Assembly (NCBI GenBank): GCA_963691655.1
Contig: CAVNUY010000007.1
Location: 62,001 to 126,000, forward strand
DNA length: 64,000 nt
Reading direction: 5' to 3'
DNA from: Toxonevra muliebris
Lineage: Eukaryota; Arthropoda; Insecta; Diptera; Pallopteridae
Shown: positions 10,623-22,030 of the stretch, one piece after another
Layout of the letters: the number at the start of each line of letters is the position of its first letter
Numbering within the stretch: the first letter of the stretch is position 1
The notes under the pieces: model-generated
The model's database searches: none
What the model saw: the letters and a program-made list of their open reading frames with translations, nothing else
Told to the model about the DNA's origin: nothing
Translations under genes and position numbers: made by a program

Positions 10623-12460
10623 GGGATTAAGCTACGGGCCGCTATAACCCAGAAGCGGCGTTGCAACACTGTTTGCATCATTTGAGGACCACCATGCAAC
10701 GTCAGCTTGTGAATGTCAAGTGCGATAAGTCTGGCGAGCGGAGAGTCCTTTGTTATTACGATTCCTTGCCACAGCTGCATGCTTAATTCGACCACCCACC
10801 CGGAATAGTCCATTTTTGTCGAGAAAGGGGTGCAACCGTACTAGATTACTTCGCAATGGTATGGGCTTGTTCACCCTGCAACAAGAAATTTAATTAAAAA
10901 ATGTATTGTTAGTAGCTCCCAGGATACGAGCGATTGCACCAAATGTGCTGCTGCCTTTTTCTCCTTTAGTTCAATATTCGTCATATGGATAGGCGCCTGG
11001 ACCATGTGTCCCAGACTACCACAGCCTGTGCTGCAAAAGCTCTGAAGGAGTTACGCATCCGCAGGATTGCACTCAGAACGTACGTGCCCCCAGCATTTAG
11101 CGGGGACCGTTTCTTGGATGTTGGCCACACGGTAAGCAACAAATGTTGACCATCGACCTGGATGGCCTTGTAACCATTCAAGAGTGACGGTGGAGTCCGT
11201 CCACGCATATACGGGATGCGTCGGATTCGCCAAAGTGGCTTACGAGCTTAGCGTCAAGATGTGTAGCACATAACACTAATCGAAGCAATGAGGGGTGCCT
11301 TGAGGGGTGCAACTTTGGTACGTGCACTCACCAGAGCGGCTGTGATGGTACCATCTGAACGAACTATACGAGCATACATCGAAGCGGCGTATGCGCGCTC
11401 AGAAGCATCCGTAAATACGTGAAACTTCGTAGATGCGCCGCTTCCCTCCATGCCCAGCCAACGGCTTAGCTTAAGCGCCAATAATTTTACTAATTCCTTG
11501 CGATGTATAAGCCATTGATTTGCAATGGCTTATACATCGTCCTGGTGCGTCCCAATCTACATCAGCACCCCAAATTTGCTGAAACAGTATTTTCACCTTG
11601 ATTGTAGCAAGAAGCCCCAGAGGGTCATACAAAGAGGTGGTGTCTTCAAATTGACTTTAAATGTAAGATAATCATATTCGGTGTTCCAAAGGAGTCCCAA
11701 AGTATGAACCTCCTGTTCGTTTGCTAAATAATGTGACACCTGTTGCTAAACATTGGGCAGACCTTTCGCAAGGGTCTTACACTTTGTGACCCATTTGCGC
11801 AGCTGGAAGCCCCCGGAGTTGAGTACCTTGGAAACACCTTCTTGTAGTAAACGGAGTGACTGTGCTGATGAGGAAACCGTGAACAGGTCATCCATATAAA
11901 AATCGTTAAAAATTATCCTTGCATCTTCATTATGAGTCACGTCGCACACTTTAGCTGTCTGTTGAAGAGACCTAGCGGCTAAAAAAGAAGCTGCAGCGAT
12001 GCCGTAGGTGACTCGTAGTTAACGGTAGTCTTGCACTGGCAGTGCTGTATTTTCGCGCCACACAATGCGCTGATAATCGGTGTGGTCTTTGGATACCACA
12101 ACCTGCCGATTCATTTTTCCCACATCGTCGGTGATAGTGAAACGGTGAGTTCTAAATCGAACGAGTAAAGTAAATAGCTCGTGCCGTAGCTGTGGCCCGA
12201 CCAATAGGGCATCGTTAAGGGAATTCCCCGAGGATGATTTAATAGACGCATTAAAGACCACTCTCAATTTAGTAGCGGTACTCGACTCCTTGAAAACAGC
12301 GTGGTGCGGCAAATAATACATGTTGCTTGGTACATCATAGACCGGTTCCATATGCCCCATTTGAATGAGCTCACGCATGAAGTCAGTATACTGCTGATTT
12401 AAACCTTTGTCATGTTCGAAATGTTTCTCCATACGCAGCAACTACCGAATCGCAGCTGGC
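10623..12460 (-). pseudogene. BEL/Pao polyprotein, RT, RNase H and integrase zinc region
   Basis: Minus-strand pieces in order: MLRMEKHFEHDKGLNQQYTD, YYLPHHAVFKESSTATKLRV with VFNASIKSSSGNSLND (RT N-terminal blocks), FNDFYMDDLFT (RT catalytic YMDD retained), GLLWNTEYDYL, FHVFTDASERAYAASMYAR (RNase H start), KVAPLKAPLIAS (BEL APLKxxxLPRLEL region, altered), [19 protein letters not shown], and the integrase zinc region ending RRFWVIAARSLIP at 10623. At least four stops or frame changes break it (for example the stop at 12019). The upstream gag and protease are missing, so the copy is 5'-truncated at about 12460. Confidence 0.9.
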
Positions 12461-12628
12461 AGAATATTTATACATAGAAATAAATAATTTAGAAGTGGTT
12501 ATATAAAATATGTATGTACATTGCAGTTTCTGTGTTCTATTTTTTCCGTTTGCATGTTACATTTTTACGTTTGAAGTAGTATACAGATTTACAACCTAAT
12601 TTTTGGAGGAGGCTACATTTTCCATAAC

Positions 12629-13404
12629 TGCACCCAGAGAAATACTTACCTCGTTTGAAGAAAAACGGCTATCAAATTGAGGAAAAATGGGAATGATTTG
12701 GCGCCATAGAAACGGTTGCCTCATTTAGATATACAAAATTTCTTTGAATTGAGGAAATATTTTTACTTTATTTTAGAGAAAAATTTCTATGAAAGAAGGA
12801 AGTTTTCTATAAATTAAAGAAATATGTCTTCAATTTGTAGAAATTGCGTTTTTCAAATGAATAATATTTTATTTCATTATGAGAAATTGTATATAATTTA
12901 GGTAAAATTTTCCTCAGTTTGAGGAATAATTTTTCATAAATTGAAGTCAATTTACTACCTTTTTAGAAAAAAAAAATCGTCAATTTATGGAATATTTTCT
13001 ACAATTTTGTTTTAATTAAAAGGCATAGAAATCATTTTTTTTTTACTTGTATTCATTTATTATTTTATTTTTAATAAGTATTATTTTTAATACGTATTTT
13101 TACATACACTCCAGGCGTCGTCGCCTTGAAATGATCAATAGTTCCTTATGGCCATCAAAAAATTATAAATTGAAGTTTATTGAAATTTATATTTTTATTT
13201 ATTCGTCTCTTTCTTACATTTTCTATACAACTAAATTTGTAAAAATTAAGACATAACTTATTTCAAATTGAACGCCATGGTTGCATGAAAGGAGCATATT
13301 TTTCTTCATTTTGAGGAAAATTTACTTAAACGAGAGAAATTATCGTGAATTCAAATTGAGGCAACTTTTTCTTTGTTTTAGAGATGGGTATTTTTCTGGG
13401 TGCA
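12629..13404. mobile_element. MITE family M1, copy 1
   Basis: It begins TGCACCCAGAGAAATACTTA and ends GGGTATTTTTCTGGGTGCA, which are inverse to each other over about 18 bases. The interior is AT-rich with repeated words such as TTGAGGAAAA and no coding frame. It is 776 bp long. A short GC-rich palindrome, AGGCGTCGTCGCCTT, lies at about 13113-13127. The right end abuts copy 2, sharing the bases TGCA. Confidence 0.8.
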
Positions 13405-14115
13405 TCCAGAAAAATACTTACCTCATTTGAAGAAAAACGGCTATCAAATTGAGGAAAAATGGGAATGATTTGGCGCCATAGAAATGGTTTCCTCATTTAG
13501 ATATGCAACATTTCTTTGAATTAAAGAAATATTTTTTCTTTATTTTAGAGAGAAATTTCTTTGAAAGAAGGAAGTTTTCTATAAATTAAAGAAAAATGTC
13601 TTCAATTTGTAAAAATTGTGTTTTTCAAATGAATAATATTTTATTTCAATATGAGAAATTATATATAATTTAGGTAAAATTTTCCTCAGTTTGAGGAATA
13701 AGGACTACCTTTTTAGAAAAAAATCCTCAATTTATGGAATATTTTCCACAATGTTGTTTTAATTAAAAGGCATATTCTTTTACTTGTATTCATTTATTAT
13801 TTAAAACATTCAAAAGAAAAGCAAAGCGTACGCGATTGTCTGCTAAAGCCAAAAGAGTAAAGCTAGTTTTTTGTGTATACCAAAATTTTTTATGGAGAAC
13901 ATTTTTGGTATATTCGTCTCTATCTTACATTTTCTACGCAACTAAATTTGTAAAAATGAAGAAATAACTTACTTCAAATTGAACACCATGGTTGCATGAA
14001 AGGAGCACATTTTTCTTCATTTTGGGGAAAATTTACTTAAACGAGAGAAATTATCGTGGATTCAAATTGAGAAAACTTTTTCTTTGTTGTAGAGATGGGT
14101 ATTTTTCTGGGTGCA
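13401..14115. mobile_element. MITE family M1, copy 2, back-to-back with copy 1
   Basis: It starts TGCATCCAGAAAAATACTTA and ends TTTTTCTGGGTGCA, with the same interior as copy 1 plus a segment (about 13800-13915) that copy 1 lacks but the copy at 17584 has. That segment contains an imperfect inverted repeat built on ATACCAAAAT and ATTTTTGGTAT. Confidence 0.8.
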
Positions 14116-14119
14116 CTAT

Positions 14120-14310
14120 AACCTACTTTTCTAATCATATTTAGACTTTTTTTAAACAAATAATATGCACCGTATAAATTTTTAAAAAATTATTTGTTTA
14201 TTTTTAAGCAATTTGTTTTGAGGTACAACAAAGAGAAATGTGAAATGAAATGAAAGAGAATATGTATAAGGTGTTCGTCGAATCGACGAAGATTACTTTC
14301 TAGGGTTAAA
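14120..14310 (+). repeat. Repeat R2, first copy
   Basis: Words such as TTTTTAAGCAATT, GAGGTACAACAAAGAGAAAT and CGACGAAGATTACTTTCTAG recur in the same order at 17055-17155 (GAGGTACAGCAAAGAGAAAT, GACGAAGATTACCTTTCTAG). It directly follows MITE copy 2. The boundaries are approximate and the nature is unknown. Confidence 0.6.
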
Positions 14311-14482
14311 TAACAGTTATTTTTGCATACGTACAGAAATCCAAAATTGTTTTTTTTCGGAATATGACAGTCTTATAGAAATCGAGCGATATGTTCATCT
14401 GTATCATAGTGAAACAAATACAAGTGACGCCTTCTTTTTTGTAAAATTTGTAAATATATTATTATTAATATTATTAATGGGT

Positions 14483-14599
14483 TAACGGGCAGCTACAAAG
14501 ATAATGCTCCGTAGTGTCGTCGTCCTCAAGACACGATTGGCAGGTTGGATCGGTGATGACGCACATGTTAATCATATGCTGACCACATGTGTTGTGATT
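14483..14599 (-). pseudogene. LINE C-terminal Cys-rich fragment
   Basis: The minus strand reads TCGQHMINMCVITDPTCQSC followed by LEDDDTTEHYLCSCPL. The C-x2-C ... ExxxHxLCxCP pattern is typical of the tail after RNase H in Jockey/I/R1-type LINEs. Only about 39 codons remain. Confidence 0.7.
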
Positions 14600-14677
14600 T
14601 ACAACCTAATTTTTGGAGGACGCTACATTTTCCATAACTGCACCCAGAGAAATACTTACCTCGTTTGAAGAAAAACG
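14594..14677 (+). repeat. Duplicated MITE left end plus its flank
   Basis: It repeats about 84 bases of 12584-12666: first the flank GATTTACAACCTAATTTTTG with a GCTACATTTTCCATAACTG stretch, then the first ~40 bases of MITE M1. Because the flank is duplicated with the transposon end, this arose by segmental duplication or recombination, not by a separate insertion. Confidence 0.8.
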
Positions 14678-15056
14678 AATGATTTCCTGTTAGGGTGCCT
14701 CTCGAAGCAATTTGCGGTTCTGCAGGAGTCAAGCATCCCTTAGTAATGCTTTTATTGACATTTCATCACGATCAGCTGTTTTGTTTCATTTGTATCGTAA
14801 TTTTTGTGTGAGAAGTAGAGCGTGCAAACAAATTTTATCATACCAAATAAAAAATTTTCCAATCAGCCGATTTCATTGAATATTTTATTGGTCAGCTTCT
14901 TAAGTTGTGTTCTTTTGTTATAAATATTTAGTAACTGTGGAAAAATTAAATTAAAAAACGAAAATGTAATAGCGGCCTTAGGGCAGCTATGCCAAAAATT
15001 TGGTTTCACACAATCTGCCATTCTTTGTCATCGTTTTATCTATTATTTTCATAGAA

Positions 15057-15338
15057 ATGGAAGAAAAATACCATGTTGTCAGACAAAAAAGGTTCAAACT
15101 GTGTGATATTTCCGATGAACAGTTGGTAGAACTAATGGAAACGGTGAAAACGGATGATGACAGTGTTTTCAGCAGCGACGATGAATGCAATGATCCATAT
15201 TGGCTTCCAGATAAAATATTTACTGAAGAAGAGCAATGCATTTCTATGTGCATTAGATACATGAATGCAAGGGAATCGGGAGATTTTTCAATTCAAGAGC
15301 TCAACACGTCACTCTATATATGTAAGTGCAATTTATGA
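15057..15338 (+). CDS. Unknown acidic ORF, possible transposase N-terminus
   Basis: A start at 15057 gives a 93-residue frame with ISDEQLVELMETV, an acidic run (KTDDDSVFSSDDECNDPYWL) and a final Cys-Lys-Cys. Acidic N-termini of this style are common in piggyBac-type transposases, but no catalytic domain follows, so the assignment is weak. An alternative is a small fragment of a host gene. A frame at 15947-16222 on the same strand (STWKDDPGYKNGIEKLEKKV near its end) may belong to the same relic. Confidence 0.3.
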   Translation: MEEKYHVVRQKRFKLCDISDEQLVELMETVKTDDDSVFSSDDECNDPYWLPDKIFTEEEQCISMCIRYMNARESGDFSIQELNTSLYICKCNL

Positions 15339-17054
15339 CGGGCATTCAGGTTCATCAGAGTTTATTCCTTCAACGATTTTAACCTCCTCCTAAAGTGAAC
15401 TGCCCTCATATCATTAACATAATAGGTATATTAGGGTGGCCCTTATATTTTAACTTTCTAAAAGTTTAGCTCCCAGATCCCTATCTTGTTTCAATCAATA
15501 AAGAAATTTGAGCTGAATAGGACAACTGCCAGGCGGCCCTCATCGACCATGAAGTTGTACATTGTCGCCCGTAAAGTCATTTTTTCAGATATATCAATTT
15601 TTTGTTCTTGGATTTTTTGAACAACACCTTTCCATGAAGAAACAATACCTAGATGATTAGCCAGAATCATTAGAGTTAGCAATAATTTATGCATTCAAGA
15701 TATACCTTTATCTTTATCTCATAAGGGGAAGAACTTTTAAAAAGAATTTGTATTTTTCTTGCTCGGGTGTACGTTCGAGCCTGGTTTCTGTCACCATATG
15801 GAATTAAAGCACCTTATTATTACTTTTTGTTCATGCGTGAATTGATAAATTATCAGGATATTGATCGAGAAATCAGAAAGGTGGTGCGGACAAATTTGCC
15901 ACGCACCTCGAGTACTTAGCTCTCCAAACTGTGGCTCTATCATTATTTGATGAAAATGTTCCAACAGCGGTTAAGACAAATAAAGCTTAAATTATGTATA
16001 TTGGCAGCAGGCTACAAAAAAAATCATTTTTCTTCGTTTATAAACATCGAGTTTACATCTTTTGTAACTCCTGGTACAAAAATTTTCTTTGCGAAATTTT
16101 CTACCAGCACCGATTTCTTCTACAAAGTACTTTCAACATGGAAAGATGATCCGGGTTATAAAAATGGAATTGAAAAACTTGAGAAGAAAGTTGTTGTCGA
16201 TTACGTTGCAGAAAAAATGTGAAACTCATTCAGAAGTACAATAGCAACTGCTACTGAATTCTCTCTTATAGTGCGAATACACGAGAGTGAATTTCGTTGA
16301 AATTTTGAATTTCAAATTTAGGTGGACATACGACAAAGAAGGAATTTCATTTAAAATCGAATTTCGTTTTTGAGCGATAAAAAGTTTGGAGAAAAGAAGA
16401 ATTTTTCTGTTCTATAATTATACGTGTTATCTCTGCGGCTTTGTTGTTGTTCTCCCACACAATTATCACTGCTAGTTATACATAACTAGAAGCAAGTGGC
16501 GAATACAACGCAGATATTATTTCAAACGACTTTATCTTCAAAATTAAAGACCATTGGAATGGGGACTCGATACTGGCCAATTTTCATCCATTTTGTGGAA
16601 AATATGTTATTAAATATGTTGTAGTCATGCCTTAAAAATTATGGGTTCGGCTATTACCATTGGAAAATAAAATCAGCACTGTTCTTCGTCCAGGGAAATG
16701 TTAAATTTATAAGGGAAGTTGAATCCATCATTCGTCATTTGCATTTAATGCATTAAAAAATTGCCTTAAGTAAAAGCCAACTACAAATTAATTTAAATAA
16801 ATAGAAGTCTAAATTGGGTTTCCTTCTCCCAACTAAATTATATTGTGTATGCAAATTGAAATCAAGTTAATTAATTTTTTGTTTTGCTCAAAAATGTTTT
16901 GTCAACCACAACACCACGACTCATAGAATCATTGTTTTGTCAACACCCACCAGCAAAAATTAATGTGTTCCAACTTTGCTGTGCATTTAAAGCGTGGCAC
17001 ACACATTCAGTATCTTTTTTTTATTACGATTTTATTATAAGTAGAAACTGAACG
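15339..17054. other. Unassigned sequence with one weak ORF (15947-16222)
   Basis: Apart from the 91-codon plus-strand frame at 15947-16222, which has no recognised motif, I see no gene or repeat structure. A minus-strand frame at 15491-15694 is likewise unsupported. Confidence 0.4.
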
Positions 17055-17155
17055 TAGATTGTTTATTTTTAAGCAATTAGCTCCGAGGTACAGCAAAGAG
17101 AAATTTGAAAAAATGTGTTAGTCGAATTGACGAAGATTACCTTTCTAGGGTTAAA
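17055..17155 (+). repeat. Repeat R2, second copy
   Basis: It matches 14120-14310 in word order (GCAATTAGCTCCGAGGTACA, GACGAAGATTACCTTTCTAG) but is shorter, having lost an internal segment. Confidence 0.6.
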
Positions 17156-17157
17156 AC

Positions 17158-17372
17158 ATATTAAGGCAAACTTTTTTCATTGTTAAAAATTAAGTGTATT
17201 TTATTTACAACTTCGCATTTCATATGGCATTAAATTTTAGTTAAGTTAATGAAAAAACAAAAAGCGGCCAAACTAAATTCTAATTGTGAATGCATTTGTT
17301 GTAGATGTGCTAATTTTTTTATCAGAACATGTTTTGCCTTCCCCACCTCACTTTTGAAATCTTAAGATAAAA
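17158..17372 (+). repeat. Repeat R3, also present at 29150-29420
   Basis: Shared landmarks in order are AAGGCAAnCTTTTTTCAT, TTTACAACTTCGCATTTCAT (TTGCATTTCAT in the other copy), a TTAGTTAA...AAAAAA stretch, GTTTTGCC and TTGAAATCTTAAGA. The copy at 29150 has an extra ~80-base GC-richer insert. It is a dispersed repeat of unknown class. Confidence 0.6.
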
Positions 17373-17583
17373 TGTCTAACGCGACTTAAGATGGAAAATA
17401 TATTATTATATATTTTTGATTTTACATATTTTTTAGAATTACTTATTGTTTCACGAATCTTTGATTTGAGCTTAGCGTCTTTTGAAACAGTGTAATAGTT
17501 TCTTCAATATTTCTATTCAAAGCAATTAAACTCGGCTGACATAGTGTTCGACCTTTTACTTTCAATATATGGATTAAATCTTC

Positions 17584-18489
17584 ACACCCAGAGAAATACT
17601 TACCTCGTTTGAAGAAAAACGGCTATAATTGAGGAAAAATGGGAATGATTTGGCGTCATAGAAATGGTTTTCTCATTTAGATATACAAAATTTCTTTGAA
17701 TTGAGGAAATATTTTTTCTTTATTTTAGAGAAATTCTATAAATTAAAGAAATATGTCTTCAATTTGTAAAAATTGCGTTTTTCGAATGAATAATATTTTA
17801 TTTCAATATGAGAAATTGTATATAATTTAGGTAAAATTTTCCTCAGTTTGAGGAATAAGGAATACCTTTTTAGAAAAAAATCCTCAATTTATGGAATATT
17901 TTCTACACTGTTATTTTAATTAAAAGGCATAGAAATCATGTTTTTTTTACTTGTATTCATTTATTATTATTTTTTAATAAGTATTAAGGTTTACATTCAT
18001 ACGTATTTTTACATAAACTACAGGCGTCGTCGCCTTGAAATGATCAAAAGATACTTATGACCATCAAAGAATTATAAAGTGAAGTTTATTGAAATTTATT
18101 TCCTTCGAATATATTTTGTTTTTTTTTCACAATATATATAAACACAATCGCTTCGCTTGAAATAGAGACGCCGACTAAAAAATTCAAAAGAAAAGCAAAG
18201 CGTACGCGATTGTCTGCTAAGGCCAAAAGAGTAAAGCTAGTTTTTTGTGTATACCAAAATTTTGTATGGAGAACATTTTTGGTATATTCGTATCTTTCTT
18301 ACATTTTCTATACAACCAAATTTTGTAAAACTGAAGAAATAACTTACTTCAAATTGAACACCATGGTTGCATGAAAGGAGCACATTTTTCTTCATTTTGG
18401 GGAAAATTTACTTAAACGAGAGAAATTTTCGTGGATTCAAATTGAGAAACTTTTTCTTTGTTTTAGAGATGGGTATTTTTCTGGGTGCA
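17584..18489. mobile_element. MITE family M1, longest copy (906 bp)
   Basis: It runs from CACACCCAGAGAAATACTTA to GGGTATTTTTCTGGGTGCA. It carries the GC palindrome near 18020-18040 and the ATACCAAAAT/ATTTTTGGTAT inverted pair near 18250-18285. No transposase frame is present, so it is non-autonomous. It is likely the most complete copy here. Confidence 0.8.
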
Positions 18490-21400
18490 TATACGGTTTT
18501 CACCAAGTCAACTTCTCTCAATCCAGTAGATGACTTACCGGAATATACTTTAAAGACTAGACAAATCCTTCAGTAGAGTATAGTTTAAATAATTTTATTC
18601 CATATAAGCCTTGTTTAGAATGTATTAACGGAAAATTAACCTTCCCCTCCATGGAATAAACTTTTCATCAATTACAGCATTTTTCCCCGATACATGCACT
18701 TTTTGGTAATGCAATTAAAGTAAATCTCACCCGATCGCTTGGTATAACAGATTTATTGTCCGAGAAGTGCATAAAAGTTCTTAGTAACAATTGAAATTGA
18801 TTCCGAGACATTACTTTACCCGGAATAATAAAATTATACAGAAAATCTTTAGATCTTTAATTGGTGGCCATAGCTTTTTCCGTGAAAATCAGGTAACGTT
18901 TGTTTATTTAGCAATAATGTTGTTGTCTACAAAAAGGAGGATCATCCAAAATATCAATACAACTTTCGTAGTGTGAATCGCTTAGGAGCCAATTTTCAAC
19001 TATCATCGAGTCATCTTCTGAGAGTGTTGTAAACAAAACTTTTGCACAAACTGAGTGAAATATGATTCGCTTTCGTATCGTTTTCGGAACCGGTCGCGAT
19101 AGTTTTGTCCGCAAAAGTTTCACCAAACTCTCGTAAACAATATCGTTTTGTAGATTTTGCCCACTGGGTGTTGATGTTATGTAACTTTGAAGACACTCGC
19201 AGCGTCTGAACTGAATCGCAGGAAGAAGACCGATGGCGACATCTGTCTCCCTTTAAAATTAATAATAAAAAAATAAATAAATCTAAACAAAAATCAATAA
19301 CAAAAACATAAAGGTTACAATTTCGGGACCGTAATGTATGACCAACGAATAGAATAATCCAGTTGTAACGGTTTTTAAATATTACTCAGACTTTGCAGTA
19401 TAAATTTTTGGCATATATATCCAAAGTAAAAAATACATGGATTCAGTTTTTGCCTACTCCTTACAAGTAATGCAAAGAATGTCAGTTTAGGGGATTTGGA
19501 TGCAAATGCCAAAAGGTACCATTCTCGAACACGGGTGCGAATGTAGAATTAATGTTAAGATTTGTAATAATTTTGTTATTTTAAAAATTTAATCACAAGA
19601 ATTTATAGTTTTATTTCTCTTATTTGGTCTTAAATTGCGTTGTCATGGCAAAAAGCAAACAAAATTGTAATAGAAAGTGTGCAAATACCATATGTTTGGA
19701 AACATAATTAAGAAAGGCTGTGTGCCCAATTTGTATATTCGTTATGCATTTGCAAAAAAAAGTGTGCGAAAGTAATGTGAATCTTTTGCGTGTTTGCGAA
19801 TGCGAATGCAGACATCCGTAACTTCACTAGTTTTCACATACAGTGCACAATTATTTGCAGGGCGTGCTGAATTCAGTGACACCACCAGCAACAATAAAAA
19901 TACAACCAAAATACGCAAAAGTTGCATCCCACACACATACATATAAAAATTTCGATTAAAATCAACGAACAGTAAAATTTCCTTTGCTCGATGACGATGA
20001 TGCCAAACAAAAATTAAATTAGGGTGTAATACCTCTTCACATTTGAAAAGTCATTTGCCATTTATATTTAGATACATATGTTACATATCATAGACAATAA
20101 CATACCCAATAGCATTCATATTCGATTTCATATTATTTACTAACTATAGAACAAATACATAAATTATGATAAATAGGGATACAATAAAAAATGTGAAAAA
20201 CGCAAAATTTTAATGTTTTTGCATATTTTAATATAACATAATTTAATAAATGACGTACATATTGATAATTAAAATAAATTAAATAAACATTTTTTTTTTA
20301 AAGTACCACGTTTTTAAAACGGACTTTTTAGTCCCACGTTTTTCGTTTTAAATCATGCAAGTATTTTCATACCTTATAAAACTCACAATTATAAATCTCT
20401 ATGGGGTTAGGAGAAATTATTTTATACTTTTTAGTCCTTTTAAAAACACGGTATATTAAAAAAATTTGTTTATTTAAATTATTATTTTCTGATTTTTAGT
20501 CTTACACACATACTTATGTATATATACTGCTCCCGCTAAAGCAATGATTTTTAAAACAATAAATTCAATGCTTATATATTATTGCTAAATATCTACTCTC
20601 CAAAACGCCATATTGTTAGTTAAAATAGCACTTCATATTTATACACCAGCCTGAAAGTATGCTGTACTATAATTATTGTATATGTAAATAAATAAACGCT
20701 AATATTTTATATTATATTAATATATACCTTAGATATTTCATATGGCATTGTCATTTAGTTCTGTACTATGTTTAAAGTTTCAAGTCTCTAGCTCATCGGG
20801 AAGTTATTTTAAAATTGATTGCGAAATTCCACCCGAACAGACAGACAGATATCATTGGAAGCGAGTTGATATAAACGTGGTAAAAAAGAAAAAAATGAGT
20901 TCGTAAAAACGACAAATTGATGACTGTTTCAATATAAAAAATTTAAAGGGTCTTTGCTTGCTTACATTCGAAAGAGTCTAAATGGGTTGTGAAACGAAGG
21001 AAGTTAAACCTCACATTTGCTGAATAGTTCCTGAGGAACATATGGAGCCTTCAGTTTCAAGTCGTTGAGTTTCTTTTTAGTTATGTGATTGCTAACTGAT
21101 AATGTAGAAAGAACCAGAACTTTCAAAATGATTGGAGTTTTTCCTTTTTTTTTAAATATTAATTACGCGTTGATACTTAGGATCTTCAAACGAATTTATA
21201 ATCACTAACATTTGACTGAAAATCCAACAATGAGAAATGCATTGATTGCTGGACCAATTACGATAGTTTTAACGAAATTTTTTTTTTTTTTTTTTTTAGT
21301 TTGACCCGTTCGAGCATAATTAGTACCCATACATGACGTTTCAAGCCAATTGAGTTTGGTTAGAATCGTTTGAAAATATGGCTAGGTGAATACAAAGTTC

Positions 21401-21902
21401 AGGTGGTCTGTCATGGTTCAATGGTGCTAATGGTCGTAGAGGGTTAAGAATAATAAAAATAAGCTTATAGGCATGATTAGAAGCTGTCAACGCTCGCACA
21501 CCTACTTTTGGGAGTTTTGTTTAAAAATTGTAAGAAAATATTTTTGAATAGTCGATCAAAGCAAAAATAAAAAAACTAGAAAGATATTTTCTTCTTAACC
21601 GGATTTCTTCCCCATGCTCTAGTTCGGCATACAAAATTGAGAACGGGCTCGCGCGAAAGTCACACAAATTAAATACCCTTTTGAAATTGGCCGGCAGCTT
21701 TTAGCCGCTTTGGTCAGTCGATTTAGGCTTTATGCTATTATGATACTAGCTTTTTTCTAATTTTTAAGCACTTAAAATAAGCGGCGGATAAACGAGATAG
21801 CAGAAATGTAGTCGACACATTCAGCCAATTCACTACAATCGCAGTGTTTTCAGACTCAATAAAATTAGACCGCTTGATTTTAAAAATGTAGTTAGACCGT
21901 GT
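18490..21902. other. Intronic sequence, one small ORF, otherwise nothing recognised
   Basis: AT-rich DNA with poly-A/T runs (for example 21281-21298). The only frame with a suggestive property is the minus-strand signal-peptide-like ORF at 19742-19927. No repeats or RNA genes are supported. Confidence 0.4.
19742..19927 (-). CDS. Candidate small secreted peptide, hypothetical
   Basis: From the Met at 19927 the frame encodes 61 residues. It starts MQLLRILVVFLLLLVVSLNS, a good signal-peptide shape (charged start, long hydrophobic core, small residues), with possible cleavage after NSA. The mature part of about 40 residues has two cysteines and many basic residues (CIRIRKHAKDSHYFR). An upstream in-frame Met five codons earlier (19942) is less natural because it would precede the basic residue. 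It lies antisense inside the host intron. No family is recognised, and hydrophobic runs can arise by chance in AT-rich DNA. Confidence 0.25.
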   Translation of the reverse strand: MQLLRILVVFLLLLVVSLNSARPANNCALYVKTSEVTDVCIRIRKHAKDSHYFRTLFFANA

Positions 21903-22030
21903 TGCTAAAATACATTTGACCATATGATTTAAGACCACGAAAATATATATTGGTGAATGGAATTATTTCAAGTGAAATCGGGCCACTCTTCATTTGGTAC
22001 GGCGGTCAAAATTCATTTGGTTAAATGTAT

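Noticed and set aside
15491..15694. 67-codon minus-strand ORF near the acidic ORF
   Set aside because: There is no recognised motif, and the composition and position do not support a gene.
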